DNA of 64,000 nucleotides from positions 16,005-80,004 of the forward strand of contig NZ_FNMV01000019.1 of assembly GCF_900106645.1 (NCBI RefSeq), read 5' to 3'. Position 1 is the first letter of the stretch. Each line of letters opens with the position of its first letter. The stretch is from Flavobacterium degerlachei. GTDB lineage: Bacteria; Bacteroidota; Bacteroidia; Flavobacteriales; Flavobacteriaceae. Position numbers and translations under genes: made by a program. The notes beneath the pieces are model-generated. The model made no database searches. It was not told the DNA's origin and saw only the letters and a program-made list of their open reading frames with translations. Shown here piece by piece: positions 50,141 through 59,117 of the stretch.

Positions 50141-50965
50141 TTAACCTAAAGCAGCTCTTTTAAATCCTGTAACAATAAGATCTTTATCTAAAGACTTTAC
50201 GTAGTTAGCAACACTTAATTTGTTGTCTTTAATGTAATCTTGGTTTACTAAAGTATTGTCTTTAAAGAAACGAGCCAATTTACCTTTAGCGATATTGTCT
50301 AACATTGCTTCTGGTTTTCCTTCTTGACGAAGTAAGTCTTTAGCGATTTCGATTTCTTTTTCGATAGTTGCAGCATCAACACCTTCTTCGTTTAAAGCGA
50401 TCGGAGACATTGCAGCAGCTTGCATAGCAACATTTCTAGAAACTTCGTCAGCACCAGCAGGAGCTGCGGATAAAGCAACTAAAGTAGCGATTTTGTTTCC
50501 AGAGTGGATGTAAGATCCTACGAAAGCACCTTCTAATTTCTCAAAAGTTCTGATTTCTAATTTCTCACCGATAACTCCTGTTTGCTCGATTAATTTATCA
50601 GCAATAGTAATTCCGTTGAAATCTGAAGCTAAAAATGCTTCTAAAGAATCGTAGTTCAATGCTTGGTTAGCCATTTCAGTAGCCATTTTCACAAAGCTTT
50701 CGTTCATTCCTACGAAGTCAGTTTCACAGTTTAAAGTGATTACTACACCTGCAGTTTTGTCAGCATTAACAACAGCAATAGCAGCTCCTTCAGTAGATTC
50801 TCTATCTGAACGGTTTGCAGCTACTTTTTGTCCTTTTTTACGAAGGTTTTCGATAGCTAATTCGAAATCTCCTTCTGCTTCAACTAGTGCTTTTTTGCAG
50901 TCCATCATTCCTGCACCAGTTGCTGTTCTTAATTTATTTACGTCTGCAGCAGTTATAGTTGCCAT
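50141..50965 (-). CDS. tsf: Translation elongation factor Ts
   Basis: The 274-aa GDP/GTP exchange factor for EF-Tu starts with ATITAADVNKLRTATGAGMMDCKKAL, has the NCETDFV motif near residue 79-85 that pushes the EF-Tu nucleotide site, and ends in VTGFKRAALG. It is the last gene of rplM-rpsI-rpsB-tsf, 137 nt after rpsB, and terminates at the hairpin at 50081. Confidence 0.97.
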   Translation of the reverse strand: MATITAADVNKLRTATGAGMMDCKKALVEAEGDFELAIENLRKKGQKVAANRSDRESTEGAAIAVVNADKTAGVVITLNCETDFVGMNESFVKMATEMANQALNYDSLEAFLASDFNGITIADKLIEQTGVIGEKLEIRTFEKLEGAFVGSYIHSGNKIATLVALSAAPAGADEVSRNVAMQAAAMSPIALNEEGVDAATIEKEIEIAKDLLRQEGKPEAMLDNIAKGKLARFFKDNTLVNQDYIKDNKLSVANYVKSLDKDLIVTGFKRAALG

Positions 50966-51102
50966 ATGTATTATTTTTTAAGGTTAAAAGTAAAAATTCC
51001 AATTCTTAAATCCCGAACCCCAATTTTATTAAATTATCAACTTATTGTTTCTAATTTTATTATGGAACTTGGAATTTAAAATTTGGAATTTAAAATGTTG
51101 TT

Positions 51103-51918
51103 TTATTCTTCAGTTGCTGGAGCCGCTGTTTCAGCTGCTGGAGCTGCTGTTTCAGTTGCTACTGGAGCTACTTTTTCAGCCGCTGGAGCTGCTACTGTTT
51201 CAGCAGTTGCATCAGCTTCTTTGTCAGAACCTCTATCAGAAAGTCCTTCAACAATTGCCGCTGTAACTAAAGATAAAATTTTATCGATTGATTTAGAAGC
51301 ATCATCATTTGATGGAATTACATACTCTACTTCACGAGGATCAGAGTTAGTATCAACCATTGCAAAAACTGGAATGTTTAATTTTTGAGCTTCTTTTATT
51401 GCGATGTGTTCAGCTTTGATATCTACTACAAATAATGCAGCTGGTAATCTTGACATATCAGAAATTGAACCTAAATTTTTCTCTAATTTAGCACGAAGAC
51501 GATCAACTTGTAAACGCTCTTTCTTTGAAAGGGTCATGAAAGTACCATCTTTCTTCATTTTATCAATAGTAGCCATTTTTTTAACAGCTTTACGGATAGT
51601 TACGAAGTTAGTTAGCATTCCACCAGGCCATCTTTCAGTGATGTAAGGCATGTTTGCAGCTTTTGCTTTTTCAGCAACGATGTCTTTTGCTTGTTTTTTG
51701 GTAGCAACGAATAATATTTTTCTACCTGATGCAGCGATTTTTTTCAAAGCTTCATTAGCTTCTTCAATTTTTGCTGCAGTTTTATATAGATTGATAATGT
51801 GTATACCATTACGTTCCATATAAATGTACGGAGCCATATTTGGATCCCATTTTCTAGTCATGTGTCCGAAGTGAACACCTGCTTCTAGTAATTCTTTTAC
51901 TTCTACTTTGTTTGACAT
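51103..51918 (-). CDS. rpsB: 30S ribosomal protein S2 with Ala/Pro/Glu-rich tail
   Basis: The 271-aa protein has the uS2 pattern: GVHFGHMTRKWDPNMAPYIY, GRKILFVATKKQAKDIV, ERWPGGMLTNF and DLPALVVVD-type LPAALFVVDIKAEH. The S2 core ends near residue 230; about 40 further residues form a repetitive Ala/Thr/Pro/Glu tail. The tail is common in this phylum but its function is not known. The rpsB-tsf order is the usual one. Confidence 0.96.
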   Translation of the reverse strand: MSNKVEVKELLEAGVHFGHMTRKWDPNMAPYIYMERNGIHIINLYKTAAKIEEANEALKKIAASGRKILFVATKKQAKDIVAEKAKAANMPYITERWPGGMLTNFVTIRKAVKKMATIDKMKKDGTFMTLSKKERLQVDRLRAKLEKNLGSISDMSRLPAALFVVDIKAEHIAIKEAQKLNIPVFAMVDTNSDPREVEYVIPSNDDASKSIDKILSLVTAAIVEGLSDRGSDKEADATAETVAAPAAEKVAPVATETAAPAAETAAPATEE

Positions 51919-51947
51919 TTTTTGTACTAGTTTACGTTCTGTTGATT

Positions 51948-51993
51948 AGCAATGTATAAATGGCGATTGCTCGGCTAAATACATTTAGATGCT
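51948..51993 (-). promoter_or_regulatory. Structured leader upstream of rpsB
   Basis: On the minus strand an AATGTAT/ATACATT stem with outer AGC/GCT pairing forms a 46-nt hairpin 29 nt before the rpsB ATG. A second small hairpin (CCTAC/GTAGG) lies at 52003-52016. This could be an autoregulatory leader bound by S2. Confidence 0.45.
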
Positions 51994-52089
51994 AAACTAA
52001 TTCCTACCTCGGTAGGCAACAACAACATTGTTTTAAATTCAATAATAAATTCAATAAGTCTTGAATAAATGTATTCAAGACAGGCAATA

Positions 52090-52476
52090 TTAACGTTTCG
52101 AGAATTGAAATTTCTTACGAGCTTTCTTCTGACCGAATTTCTTACGTTCAACCATTCTTGGATCTCTTGTCAATAAACCTTCTGGTTTCAAGATTAGTCT
52201 GTTTTCAGCATTTACTTCACACATAACACGTGCTAATGCCATTCTTACAGCTTCTGCTTGTCCAGTTGAACCACCTCCGTGTACGTTTACTTTTACGTCA
52301 AAGTTAGTTGCGTTCTCTGTCATAGACATAGGTTGCATAACTTTGTACTGTAAAGTAGCTGTTGGGAAGTAAGTCGCGAATTCTTTTTTGTTTACAGTGA
52401 TTACTCCTGTTCCTTCCGAAACATAAACACGTGCAACAGCGGTTTTTCTTCTACCGATTTTGTGAATAACTCCCAT
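52090..52476 (-). CDS. rpsI: 30S ribosomal protein S9
   Basis: The 128-aa protein has the uS9 features HKIGRRKTAVARVYVSEG at the start, VNVHGGGSTGQAEAVRMALAR in the middle and the basic C-terminal tail ending KKARKKFQFSKR, which reaches the tRNA anticodon in the P site. It overlaps rplM by 1 nt. Confidence 0.97.
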   Translation of the reverse strand: MGVIHKIGRRKTAVARVYVSEGTGVITVNKKEFATYFPTATLQYKVMQPMSMTENATNFDVKVNVHGGGSTGQAEAVRMALARVMCEVNAENRLILKPEGLLTRDPRMVERKKFGQKKARKKFQFSKR

Positions 52477-52931
52477 TACTTAAGATCGTTAAGGTTAACT
52501 GTTCTTGGTTTTTGTGCACCTTGTTTGTGCTCTGAACCAACAACAACATTTAAATTTCTGAAAAGTTCAGCACCAATTTTGTTTTTTGGTAACATTCCTT
52601 TTACCGCTTTTTCTACTAGTAATGCAGGATTTTTCGATTGCAATACTTTAGCAGTTAAAGTTCTTTGTCCCCCTGGGTAACCTGTGTGACGCATGTAAAT
52701 CTTCTCGTCCATTTTGTTACCTGTAAGGTTGATTTTCTCTGAGTTGATAACAATTACGTTATCTCCACAGTCAACGTGCGGTGTGTAACTTGGTTTGTAC
52801 TTACCTCTTAAAATCATAGCGACTTTTGAAGCAAGACGACCTAAGTTATGCCCATCTGCATCTACAACAATCCACTCCTTTGTAACGGTGGCTTTGCTTG
52901 CTGATTGAGTCTTGTAGCTTAATGCGTCCAT
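52476..52931 (-). CDS. rplM: 50S ribosomal protein L13
   Basis: The 151-aa protein has the uL13 pattern: WIVVDADGHNLGRLASKVAMILRGKYKPSYTPHVDCGDNVIVIN, KIYMRHTGYPGG and the GMLPKNKIG...RNLNVVVG motif. It opens the rplM-rpsI-rpsB-tsf run from a full promoter and a hairpin leader, so it is the likely control point of the operon. The stop overlaps the first base of rpsI's start region. Confidence 0.97.
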   Translation of the reverse strand: MDALSYKTQSASKATVTKEWIVVDADGHNLGRLASKVAMILRGKYKPSYTPHVDCGDNVIVINSEKINLTGNKMDEKIYMRHTGYPGGQRTLTAKVLQSKNPALLVEKAVKGMLPKNKIGAELFRNLNVVVGSEHKQGAQKPRTVNLNDLK

Positions 52932-52951
52932 AATATTTTTTTAATTAAACA

Positions 52952-52974
52952 TTCCATCCCCATTAAAGGGGATG
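52952..52974 (-). promoter_or_regulatory. Hairpin in the rplM leader
   Basis: On the minus strand CATCCCC and GGGGATG pair around TTTAAT directly after the -7 box. The stem lies at the very 5' end of the mRNA, as in ribosomal-protein leaders. Confidence 0.55.
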
Positions 52975-53005
52975 CAAAAGTACAATTAATTATTTTAAAT
53001 ACAAA
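52975..53005 (-). promoter_or_regulatory. Promoter of rplM-rpsI-rpsB-tsf
   Basis: On the minus strand TTTG (53002-53005) is followed after 19 nt by TACTTTTG (52975-52982), the full consensus spacing. Confidence 0.8.
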
Positions 53006-53280
53006 TACCTTGAAAAGAATAATTTCGAGATGTTTTGTCACTGATTATCAATTGTATATTTCATATATCTTGCGTCGCTTCTCTTTTAGAATTATAGTTA
53101 ATGGAGACTTTCTATTTTTATATTACTTTTGTTATCGAAAATAATATTTTATCTTGCAATTTAATGACGCGGCCGTAAAGTGGGAAATTGTTATTTTTTG
53201 ATACCATAAACACTATGTGGTTGGGGCCAAAAAACCCTCGACCTCCTTAAATTACTAATAAAGTCAATACATACTTAACT
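53006..53280. other. Intergenic region between rplM and the LacI gene
   Basis: No gene or structured RNA is recognised. A few T/A-rich tracts could hold the LacI-gene promoter, but no TAnnTTTG box with a good -33 partner stands out. Confidence 0.4.
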
Positions 53281-54306
53281 ATGAAAGTCAAAGCAACTCT
53301 TAAACAAATTGCAAAAGAACTTAATGTTTCTGTTTCTACAGTTTCAAAAGCACTTAATGATAGTCCGGAAATTAGTGATCAAACAAAAATAAAAATTAAA
53401 GAGTATGCGAAGCTAAAAAACTACAAACCAAACGTCATCGGTTTGAATCTTAAAAATAGAAAGACTAAAACCATAGGTGTTATTATTCCGAATATTCTTA
53501 ATTCTTTTTTTGCCAAAGTATTTAGTGGTATAGAAAAAGTAGCCGATGAAAAAGGATATAATGTAATTATGTGCATTTCTAATGAGTCATTAGATAAAGA
53601 AGCACATACTCTAGAAATGTTGAGTAATGGTACTATTGATGGGTTTATTTTATCAGTTTCTGAGGAAGCCCAAAAATTGCATGAATACGATCACTTTGCT
53701 TCAATTATTAATGACGGTACTCCTATAGTTATGTTTGATCGAATAGCAGATCAAGTTGAGTGTGATAAAGTAGTGGTTGATGATTTTAACTCGGCTTTAA
53801 ATTCTACGCAACGATTAATTGATTTGGGTTGTAAAAATATTGCTTTGTTTTCTTCAGTTGATAATTTAAGTGTTGGAAAATTAAGAACCGAAGGTTATTT
53901 GAAAGCACTAAAAGACAATAACATTACTTTGAATCAAGATATTATTCTGCGTACAGATTCAGAAGATGATTTAAATAATAGAATTCTAGAGATTTCTGAA
54001 GGCGTTACAATTGATGGGATTTTTGCTTTAGAAGAAAGTGATTCGGTAGCGGCATTGAAATACGGACTTAAAAAAGGATGGAAAATTCCTGAGGAGCTTT
54101 CTATAATTGGTTTTGCAGATGGGATTCTTGCTTCAAGAAGATTGTCTCCAAGCTTGACAACGGTTAGTCAACATGGTGTAGAAATTGGAGAAGTGGCAGC
54201 CAGATTACTTATTGATAGATTAGAGTCTGATGAAGAGAATAAACCTTACGAAACGGTGGTCATTAAGACTAAATTGAAAGAAAGAGAAACGACTAGAAAG
54301 TTGTAA
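53281..54306 (+). CDS. LacI family transcriptional regulator
   Basis: The 341-aa protein has the LacI helix-turn-helix (TLKQIAKELNVSVSTVSKALNDSPEIS, residues 6-32), a hinge helix, and a periplasmic-binding-protein-like effector domain (KTIGVIIPNILNSFFAKVFSGIEKVADEKGYNVIM; LSIIGFADGILASRRLSPSLTTVSQ). The effector is probably a sugar or a nucleobase, but no carbohydrate-use genes are close, so its targets lie elsewhere. A terminator follows. Confidence 0.92.
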   Translation: MKVKATLKQIAKELNVSVSTVSKALNDSPEISDQTKIKIKEYAKLKNYKPNVIGLNLKNRKTKTIGVIIPNILNSFFAKVFSGIEKVADEKGYNVIMCISNESLDKEAHTLEMLSNGTIDGFILSVSEEAQKLHEYDHFASIINDGTPIVMFDRIADQVECDKVVVDDFNSALNSTQRLIDLGCKNIALFSSVDNLSVGKLRTEGYLKALKDNNITLNQDIILRTDSEDDLNNRILEISEGVTIDGIFALEESDSVAALKYGLKKGWKIPEELSIIGFADGILASRRLSPSLTTVSQHGVEIGEVAARLLIDRLESDEENKPYETVVIKTKLKERETTRKL

Positions 54307-54327
54307 TTGCAATTAGAACTAGGATAT

Positions 54328-54372
54328 AAAAAAATCCACTCCTTTATTTAATGGGAGTGGATTTTTTTTTGG
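54328..54372. terminator. Bidirectional terminator between LacI and polA genes
   Basis: AAAATCCACTCC and GGGAGTGGATTTT pair around TTTATTTAAT, serving both converging genes. Confidence 0.9.
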
Positions 54373-54381
54373 TTCTAAATA

Positions 54382-57222
54382 TTAATGTGCTTCCAGCCAA
54401 TCTTTACCAGCTCCTAATTCGACATCTAAAGGGACGTCCAGTTTAAACGCATTTTCCATTTCGTATTTGATCATCTCTTTTATTTTTTCCAATTCTGAAT
54501 TGTGGACATCGAATACAAGCTCATCATGAACCTGAAGCAGCATTTTGCTTTTATAGTGTTCTGCAATTAGTTTTTTATGAATGTTAATCATTGCAATTTT
54601 AATAATGTCAGCAGCACTTCCTTGTATTGGTGCGTTAACTGCATTTCGTTCTGCTCCGCCACGTACAATTGCGTTTTGTGAATTGATGTCCTTTAAATAA
54701 CGACGGCGACCCAAAACTGTTTGTACATATCCATTTTCTCTAGCAAAATCAATTTGCTCTGAAATGTATGATTTTAATCTTGGATAGGTTTTGTAATAGG
54801 CTTCAATTAAAGCAGCACTTTCAGAACGGGATAAATCCGTTTGATTAGAAAGTCCAAATGCAGAAACTCCATATATAATTCCAAAGTTTACCGTTTTTGC
54901 ATGGCTACGTTGTTCTCTGGTAACTTCTTCTAGTGGAACATCAAATACCTTTGAAGCTGTTGATTTATGAATGTCTTCGTGATTTAAAAATGCTTTTATC
55001 ATGTTTTCTTCACCACTCAATGCCGCAATGATACGTAATTCTATTTGGGAGTAATCGGCAGAAACTAAAGTATAGTTCTCGTCTCTTGCTACAAATGCTT
55101 TTCTTATTTGTCGTCCTCGTTCGGTACGAATAGGGATGTTCTGTAAATTAGGATTATTCGAACTCAAACGTCCTGTTGCTGCAACAGTTTGCATATAATC
55201 AGTATGCACTCTCAGGGTTACCGGGTCTACTTGATTTGGTAAAGCGTCAACATAAGTGTTTTTTAGTTTCACTAATTGGCGCCAGTCAAGAATGTCTTTT
55301 ACGATTGGATTCTCATTAGCTAAGTAACTTAAAACTTCTTCGCCAGTGGCATATTGTCCTGTTTTTGTCTTTTTTTGTTTGGCTCCGCCAATTTTCAATT
55401 TATCAAATAAAACATCGCCGAGTTGCTTTGGCGAAGCTAAATTAAAATCTTCTCCTGCAACTTCATAAATCGCTGCTTCCAGTTTTTTAATGTCAGTATC
55501 TAAGTCATTTGATAATGATTTTAAGAAATCAGTGTCTAATCTGATTCCTTCTTTTTCCATATCTGCCAAGACTTTTACCAAAGGAATTTCAATCTCATCA
55601 AAGAGTTTTTTGGTCTCGGTTTTTTCTAATTCGACAGAAAATAGTTGCTTTAATTGGAATGTAACATCTGCATCTTCTGCTGCGTATTCTTTGATTTCCT
55701 CTAAATCAACATCACGCATCGATTTTTGATTTTTTCCTTTTTTTCCAATTAAGGTCTCAATCGATTTTGGAGAATATTTTAAATAGGTTTCAGACAGTAT
55801 GTCCATGTTATGACGCATATCTGGATTGATCAGATAGTGAGCAATCATGGTGTCAAACAGTTTTCCTTCTACATTGATATTATAATTAGAAAGAATTTTT
55901 AGATCATATTTTAAATTTTGACCAATTTTTTCAATTGATTCATTTTCGAAAAAAGGAATGAATTTATTAATTAAAACTTGCGCCTGCTCTTGATCTTCTG
56001 GGAAAGGGACGTAATATCCTTTTCCTTTTTCGAATGAAAATGAAATACCAACAAGTTCAGCATGCAAAGCATCTAAGCCTGTAGTTTCAGTGTCAAAACA
56101 AACGGATTCTTGCTTAAGTAAATTTTGCAAAAGCAACTTTACACCCAAGTCACCTTGAATAATCTGATATGAATGTTCTGTATTTTCTAATGTATTGTAA
56201 TATTGGTGGTGCGTAGCGTCTGCAGCTTCGCTAGGAATTGCACTTGCAAAAAGATCAAATTGCTCTTCGCTTTTCGGTTGTGGACTTTTATATAATTTAG
56301 CTTCTTCGGCAGCAGTATTAGTTGTTGCAGTACCACCTTTTTTAAATATGGCATCAAACTGTTCTGCCATTCTTCGGAATTCCAACTCATTAAAAAGAGC
56401 ATCTGTTTTCTCGACATCAGGAGTTGATAATTCATAATCAGTTTCGTCAAAAACGACTGGACAGTCAAGAAGTATGGTGGCTAATGTTTTCGACAAAAGT
56501 CCTTTCTCTTTGTTCGCTTCTACATTCTCCTTCATTTTTCCTTTTAACTTATCCGTATTTGCCAAAAGGTTTTCCATTGTCCCAAATTCTTTTAGGAATT
56601 TCTTTGCTGTAACTGCACCTACTCCGGGAAGTCCTGGAATGTTATCGGCAGCGTCACCCATCATACCCAGAAAATCGATAACTTGATCTGGTCTTTCAAT
56701 TTCGAATTTTTCTAATACTTCAGGAACACCCCAAATTTCAATTCCATTACCCATTCGGGCAGGTTTGTACATGAAAATGTTTTCAGATACCAATTGAGCA
56801 AAATCCTTGTCTGGAGTAACCATAAAGACTTTGTAATTTTCTTTTTCGGCCTGTTTTGCAATGGTTCCTATTAAGTCATCCGCTTCGTAACCTTTTACTT
56901 CTATTATAGGTATGTGCATTGCCTTCAGTAAATCCTGAATATAAGGAATAGCAATTTTTATAGCTTCGGGAGTAGCATCGCGATGCGCTTTGTATTCTGG
57001 AAATATTTCGTTTCTTAAATTACTTCCACCATTATCAAAAGCAACTGCCAAATGATCTGGTTTTTCCCTTTTTATAACATCCATTAAGGAATTCATGAAT
57101 CCCATAATCGCCGAGGTATCCATTCCTTTAGAATTGATTCTTGGGTTTTTTATAAAGGCATAATATCCTCGAAAGATTAAGGCGTAGGCATCAAGAAGAA
57201 AAAGACGTTTTTGTTGTGACAT
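54382..57222 (-). CDS. polA: DNA polymerase I
   Basis: The 946-aa protein has three parts. The 5'-3' exonuclease (about 1-290) shows LFLLDAYALIFRGYYAFIKNP, VAFDNGGS, PIIEVKGYEADDLIGT and the HhH GLPGVGAVTAKKFLKEFG. The 3'-5' exonuclease (about 350-530) keeps its acidic residues (VCFDTETTGLD, IGQNLKYDLKIL, EYAAEDADV), so proofreading is likely. The polymerase part has DYSQIELRIIAALSGE, RSHAKTVNFGIIYGVSAFGLS and QVHDELVFDV. It fills Okazaki and repair gaps. Confidence 0.97.
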   Translation of the reverse strand: MSQQKRLFLLDAYALIFRGYYAFIKNPRINSKGMDTSAIMGFMNSLMDVIKREKPDHLAVAFDNGGSNLRNEIFPEYKAHRDATPEAIKIAIPYIQDLLKAMHIPIIEVKGYEADDLIGTIAKQAEKENYKVFMVTPDKDFAQLVSENIFMYKPARMGNGIEIWGVPEVLEKFEIERPDQVIDFLGMMGDAADNIPGLPGVGAVTAKKFLKEFGTMENLLANTDKLKGKMKENVEANKEKGLLSKTLATILLDCPVVFDETDYELSTPDVEKTDALFNELEFRRMAEQFDAIFKKGGTATTNTAAEEAKLYKSPQPKSEEQFDLFASAIPSEAADATHHQYYNTLENTEHSYQIIQGDLGVKLLLQNLLKQESVCFDTETTGLDALHAELVGISFSFEKGKGYYVPFPEDQEQAQVLINKFIPFFENESIEKIGQNLKYDLKILSNYNINVEGKLFDTMIAHYLINPDMRHNMDILSETYLKYSPKSIETLIGKKGKNQKSMRDVDLEEIKEYAAEDADVTFQLKQLFSVELEKTETKKLFDEIEIPLVKVLADMEKEGIRLDTDFLKSLSNDLDTDIKKLEAAIYEVAGEDFNLASPKQLGDVLFDKLKIGGAKQKKTKTGQYATGEEVLSYLANENPIVKDILDWRQLVKLKNTYVDALPNQVDPVTLRVHTDYMQTVAATGRLSSNNPNLQNIPIRTERGRQIRKAFVARDENYTLVSADYSQIELRIIAALSGEENMIKAFLNHEDIHKSTASKVFDVPLEEVTREQRSHAKTVNFGIIYGVSAFGLSNQTDLSRSESAALIEAYYKTYPRLKSYISEQIDFARENGYVQTVLGRRRYLKDINSQNAIVRGGAERNAVNAPIQGSAADIIKIAMINIHKKLIAEHYKSKMLLQVHDELVFDVHNSELEKIKEMIKYEMENAFKLDVPLDVELGAGKDWLEAH

Positions 57223-57244
57223 AATTGTGATTTTGAAAAGATTT

Positions 57245-57252
57245 CAAAAGTA
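57245..57252 (-). promoter_or_regulatory. -7 promoter element of polA
   Basis: On the minus strand TACTTTTG fits TAnnTTTG, 22 nt before the polA ATG. Confidence 0.5.
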
Positions 57253-57496
57253 CAAAACTTAAAAGATAAAGAAGTGACAGATATTAATATTTATGATATT
57301 CGGCCGCAAGGGTTTTTGCTTTCTCGAAATGCTCTATTCTGTGCTTCAGTTTAACGGAAGAGGACTGTCACATTTATTGGAAATTAAGAGATGCGAACCT
57401 GACAAGGGAAATTTGGCGCGATTTTAGTTAAATTTTGATTAATATGAACTCATAGTAGTTCCTTAATTTGTTATTTTGCCTAAAAAATTATTTATA

Positions 57497-58729
57497 ATGG
57501 TTATCCGTATACTTTTACTAAGTCTTGTCCTTCTTATAATTGAATTATATGCTTTTCAAGCATTAAAAACTTTGGTAAAATTAAAGTGGTTTTTAGTTTC
57601 TTACCAAATCATCAGTTTGCTGGTTTTGGTTTTTATCGTTTACTCTTTTATGAAATTTGACCGTTCTGTAGGTCAAACGCAACAGACAATGTTCACGATG
57701 GGACTTCTGCTAGTGGTTTATGTTCCAAAGTTAATTCTGACTTTATTGTTGCTTGGAGAAGATATTTTTAGGGTTGGTGCTGGCTCAGTTAATTATTTTT
57801 TAGAGAATGACGATGTGAGCTTCCTTAGTTCCAGACGAAAATTTGTTAGTCAAATAGGATTAGGTTTAGCTGCGATTCCTTTTATGTCGCTGATTTACGG
57901 GATAACTGTTGGGAAATACAATTACAAAGTTATAAAACAACGCATATTTTTCCCTGATTTACCTGATGCTTTTGACGGTTTTACAATCACACATATATCA
58001 GATGTACATAGCGGAAGTTTTGATAATCCAGATAAGATTAATTATGCTATTGATTTGGTAAACGAACAAAATTCAGATATGATTTTGTTTACCGGAGATA
58101 TCGTGAATACAGATGCAAAAGAAATGCATCCTTGGATAGAAACTTTCAATAGAATTCAGAAACACGAGTATGGTAAATATTCTGTTTTAGGAAATCATGA
58201 TTACGGAGAATATGTTACTTGGCCAACAGAAAAAGATAAAGAAGATAATTTTCAGGCTATAAAGGATCTTTACGGACAAATAGGTTTTAACTTGATGTTA
58301 AACGAGCACACTTATATTGAAAAAGGAACGGATAAAATCGCATTAATTGGCGTTGAAAACTGGGGTCATAATTTTAAAAAGGCAGGAGATATCAATAAAG
58401 CCTCTCTAGGTGTAGATAAGAAGGATTTCAAGATTTTAATGAGTCATGATCCGAGTCATTGGGATTATGAAATTAAAAATCATGAAAGTAATTTTCACTT
58501 AACGTTGTCTGGACACACGCACGGCATGCAGTTTGGGATTGAAATTCCTGGTTATTTCAAATGGAGCTTAGCGCAATATGTGTATGCACAGTGGGCTGGT
58601 TTGTATGAAAATTTAGGGAGATATGTATATGTGAATAGAGGGTTTGGATTTCATGCTTACCCAGGAAGGGTAGGAATAATGCCCGAAATTACTGTCATAG
58701 AACTAAAAAAAGGGAAGAATGTAGCATAA
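57497..58729 (+). CDS. Membrane-anchored metallophosphoesterase
   Basis: The 410-aa protein (start at ATG 57497; the frame opens at a TTG at 57476) has four hydrophobic helices in its first 130 residues and a calcineurin-like phosphoesterase domain from about 160: ITHISDVHSGSF, FTGDIVNTDAKE, VLGNHDYGEY and LSGHTHGMQFG. The domain is of the YkuE/YaeI-type with a membrane N-terminus. Such enzymes act on nucleotides, lipids or UDP-sugars; the substrate is not known. Confidence 0.87.
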   Translation: MVIRILLLSLVLLIIELYAFQALKTLVKLKWFLVSYQIISLLVLVFIVYSFMKFDRSVGQTQQTMFTMGLLLVVYVPKLILTLLLLGEDIFRVGAGSVNYFLENDDVSFLSSRRKFVSQIGLGLAAIPFMSLIYGITVGKYNYKVIKQRIFFPDLPDAFDGFTITHISDVHSGSFDNPDKINYAIDLVNEQNSDMILFTGDIVNTDAKEMHPWIETFNRIQKHEYGKYSVLGNHDYGEYVTWPTEKDKEDNFQAIKDLYGQIGFNLMLNEHTYIEKGTDKIALIGVENWGHNFKKAGDINKASLGVDKKDFKILMSHDPSHWDYEIKNHESNFHLTLSGHTHGMQFGIEIPGYFKWSLAQYVYAQWAGLYENLGRYVYVNRGFGFHAYPGRVGIMPEITVIELKKGKNVA

Positions 58730-58803
58730 TTCGTTAAAAACGCTACATTTGTAAATTAATGTCTATATTTTTAAATAGATTTAAAAATTAAATTTTTGGT
58801 ATT

Positions 58804-59100
58804 ATGTCAAAATTTGGAGAACTTATAAGTGCACAGGTACCTGTGTTAATTGATTTTTACACAGATTGGAACGAATCGTCTGTTTCCATGCATCCCGTTA
58901 TTAGAGATGTTGCAGCCGCTCTTGGAGACAAGGCTAAAGTCATTAAAATTGACGTGGATAAAAATCAAGAATTAGCTGATGCTTTACGCATCAAGGGGCT
59001 TCCTACGCTAATGATTTATAAAGCAGGACAGATGATTTGGAGGCAATCCGGAGAGTTGGATGCAAATACTATTATCGGTATTGTGCAAGAACAATTCTAG
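58804..59100 (+). CDS. Thioredoxin-fold protein without catalytic cysteines
   Basis: The 98-aa protein has the thioredoxin strand-helix order (PVLIDFYTDWNESSVSM, KVIKIDVDKNQELADALRIKGLPTLMIYKAGQMIWRQSG), including the conserved cis-Pro before TLMIYK. At the place where W-C-G-P-C should stand, the sequence reads W-N-E-S-S (residues 22-26), so it has no redox pair. It probably serves as a binding or scaffold protein. It is 75 nt after the phosphoesterase gene and may be co-transcribed. Confidence 0.85.
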   Translation: MSKFGELISAQVPVLIDFYTDWNESSVSMHPVIRDVAAALGDKAKVIKIDVDKNQELADALRIKGLPTLMIYKAGQMIWRQSGELDANTIIGIVQEQF

Positions 59101-59117
59101 TTTCTAAAATTGTATTT

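Noticed and set aside
51045..51388. Two Leu- and Ala-rich plus-strand frames (73 and 101 aa)
   Set aside because: They are antisense to the repetitive Ala/Pro/Glu codons of the S2 tail.
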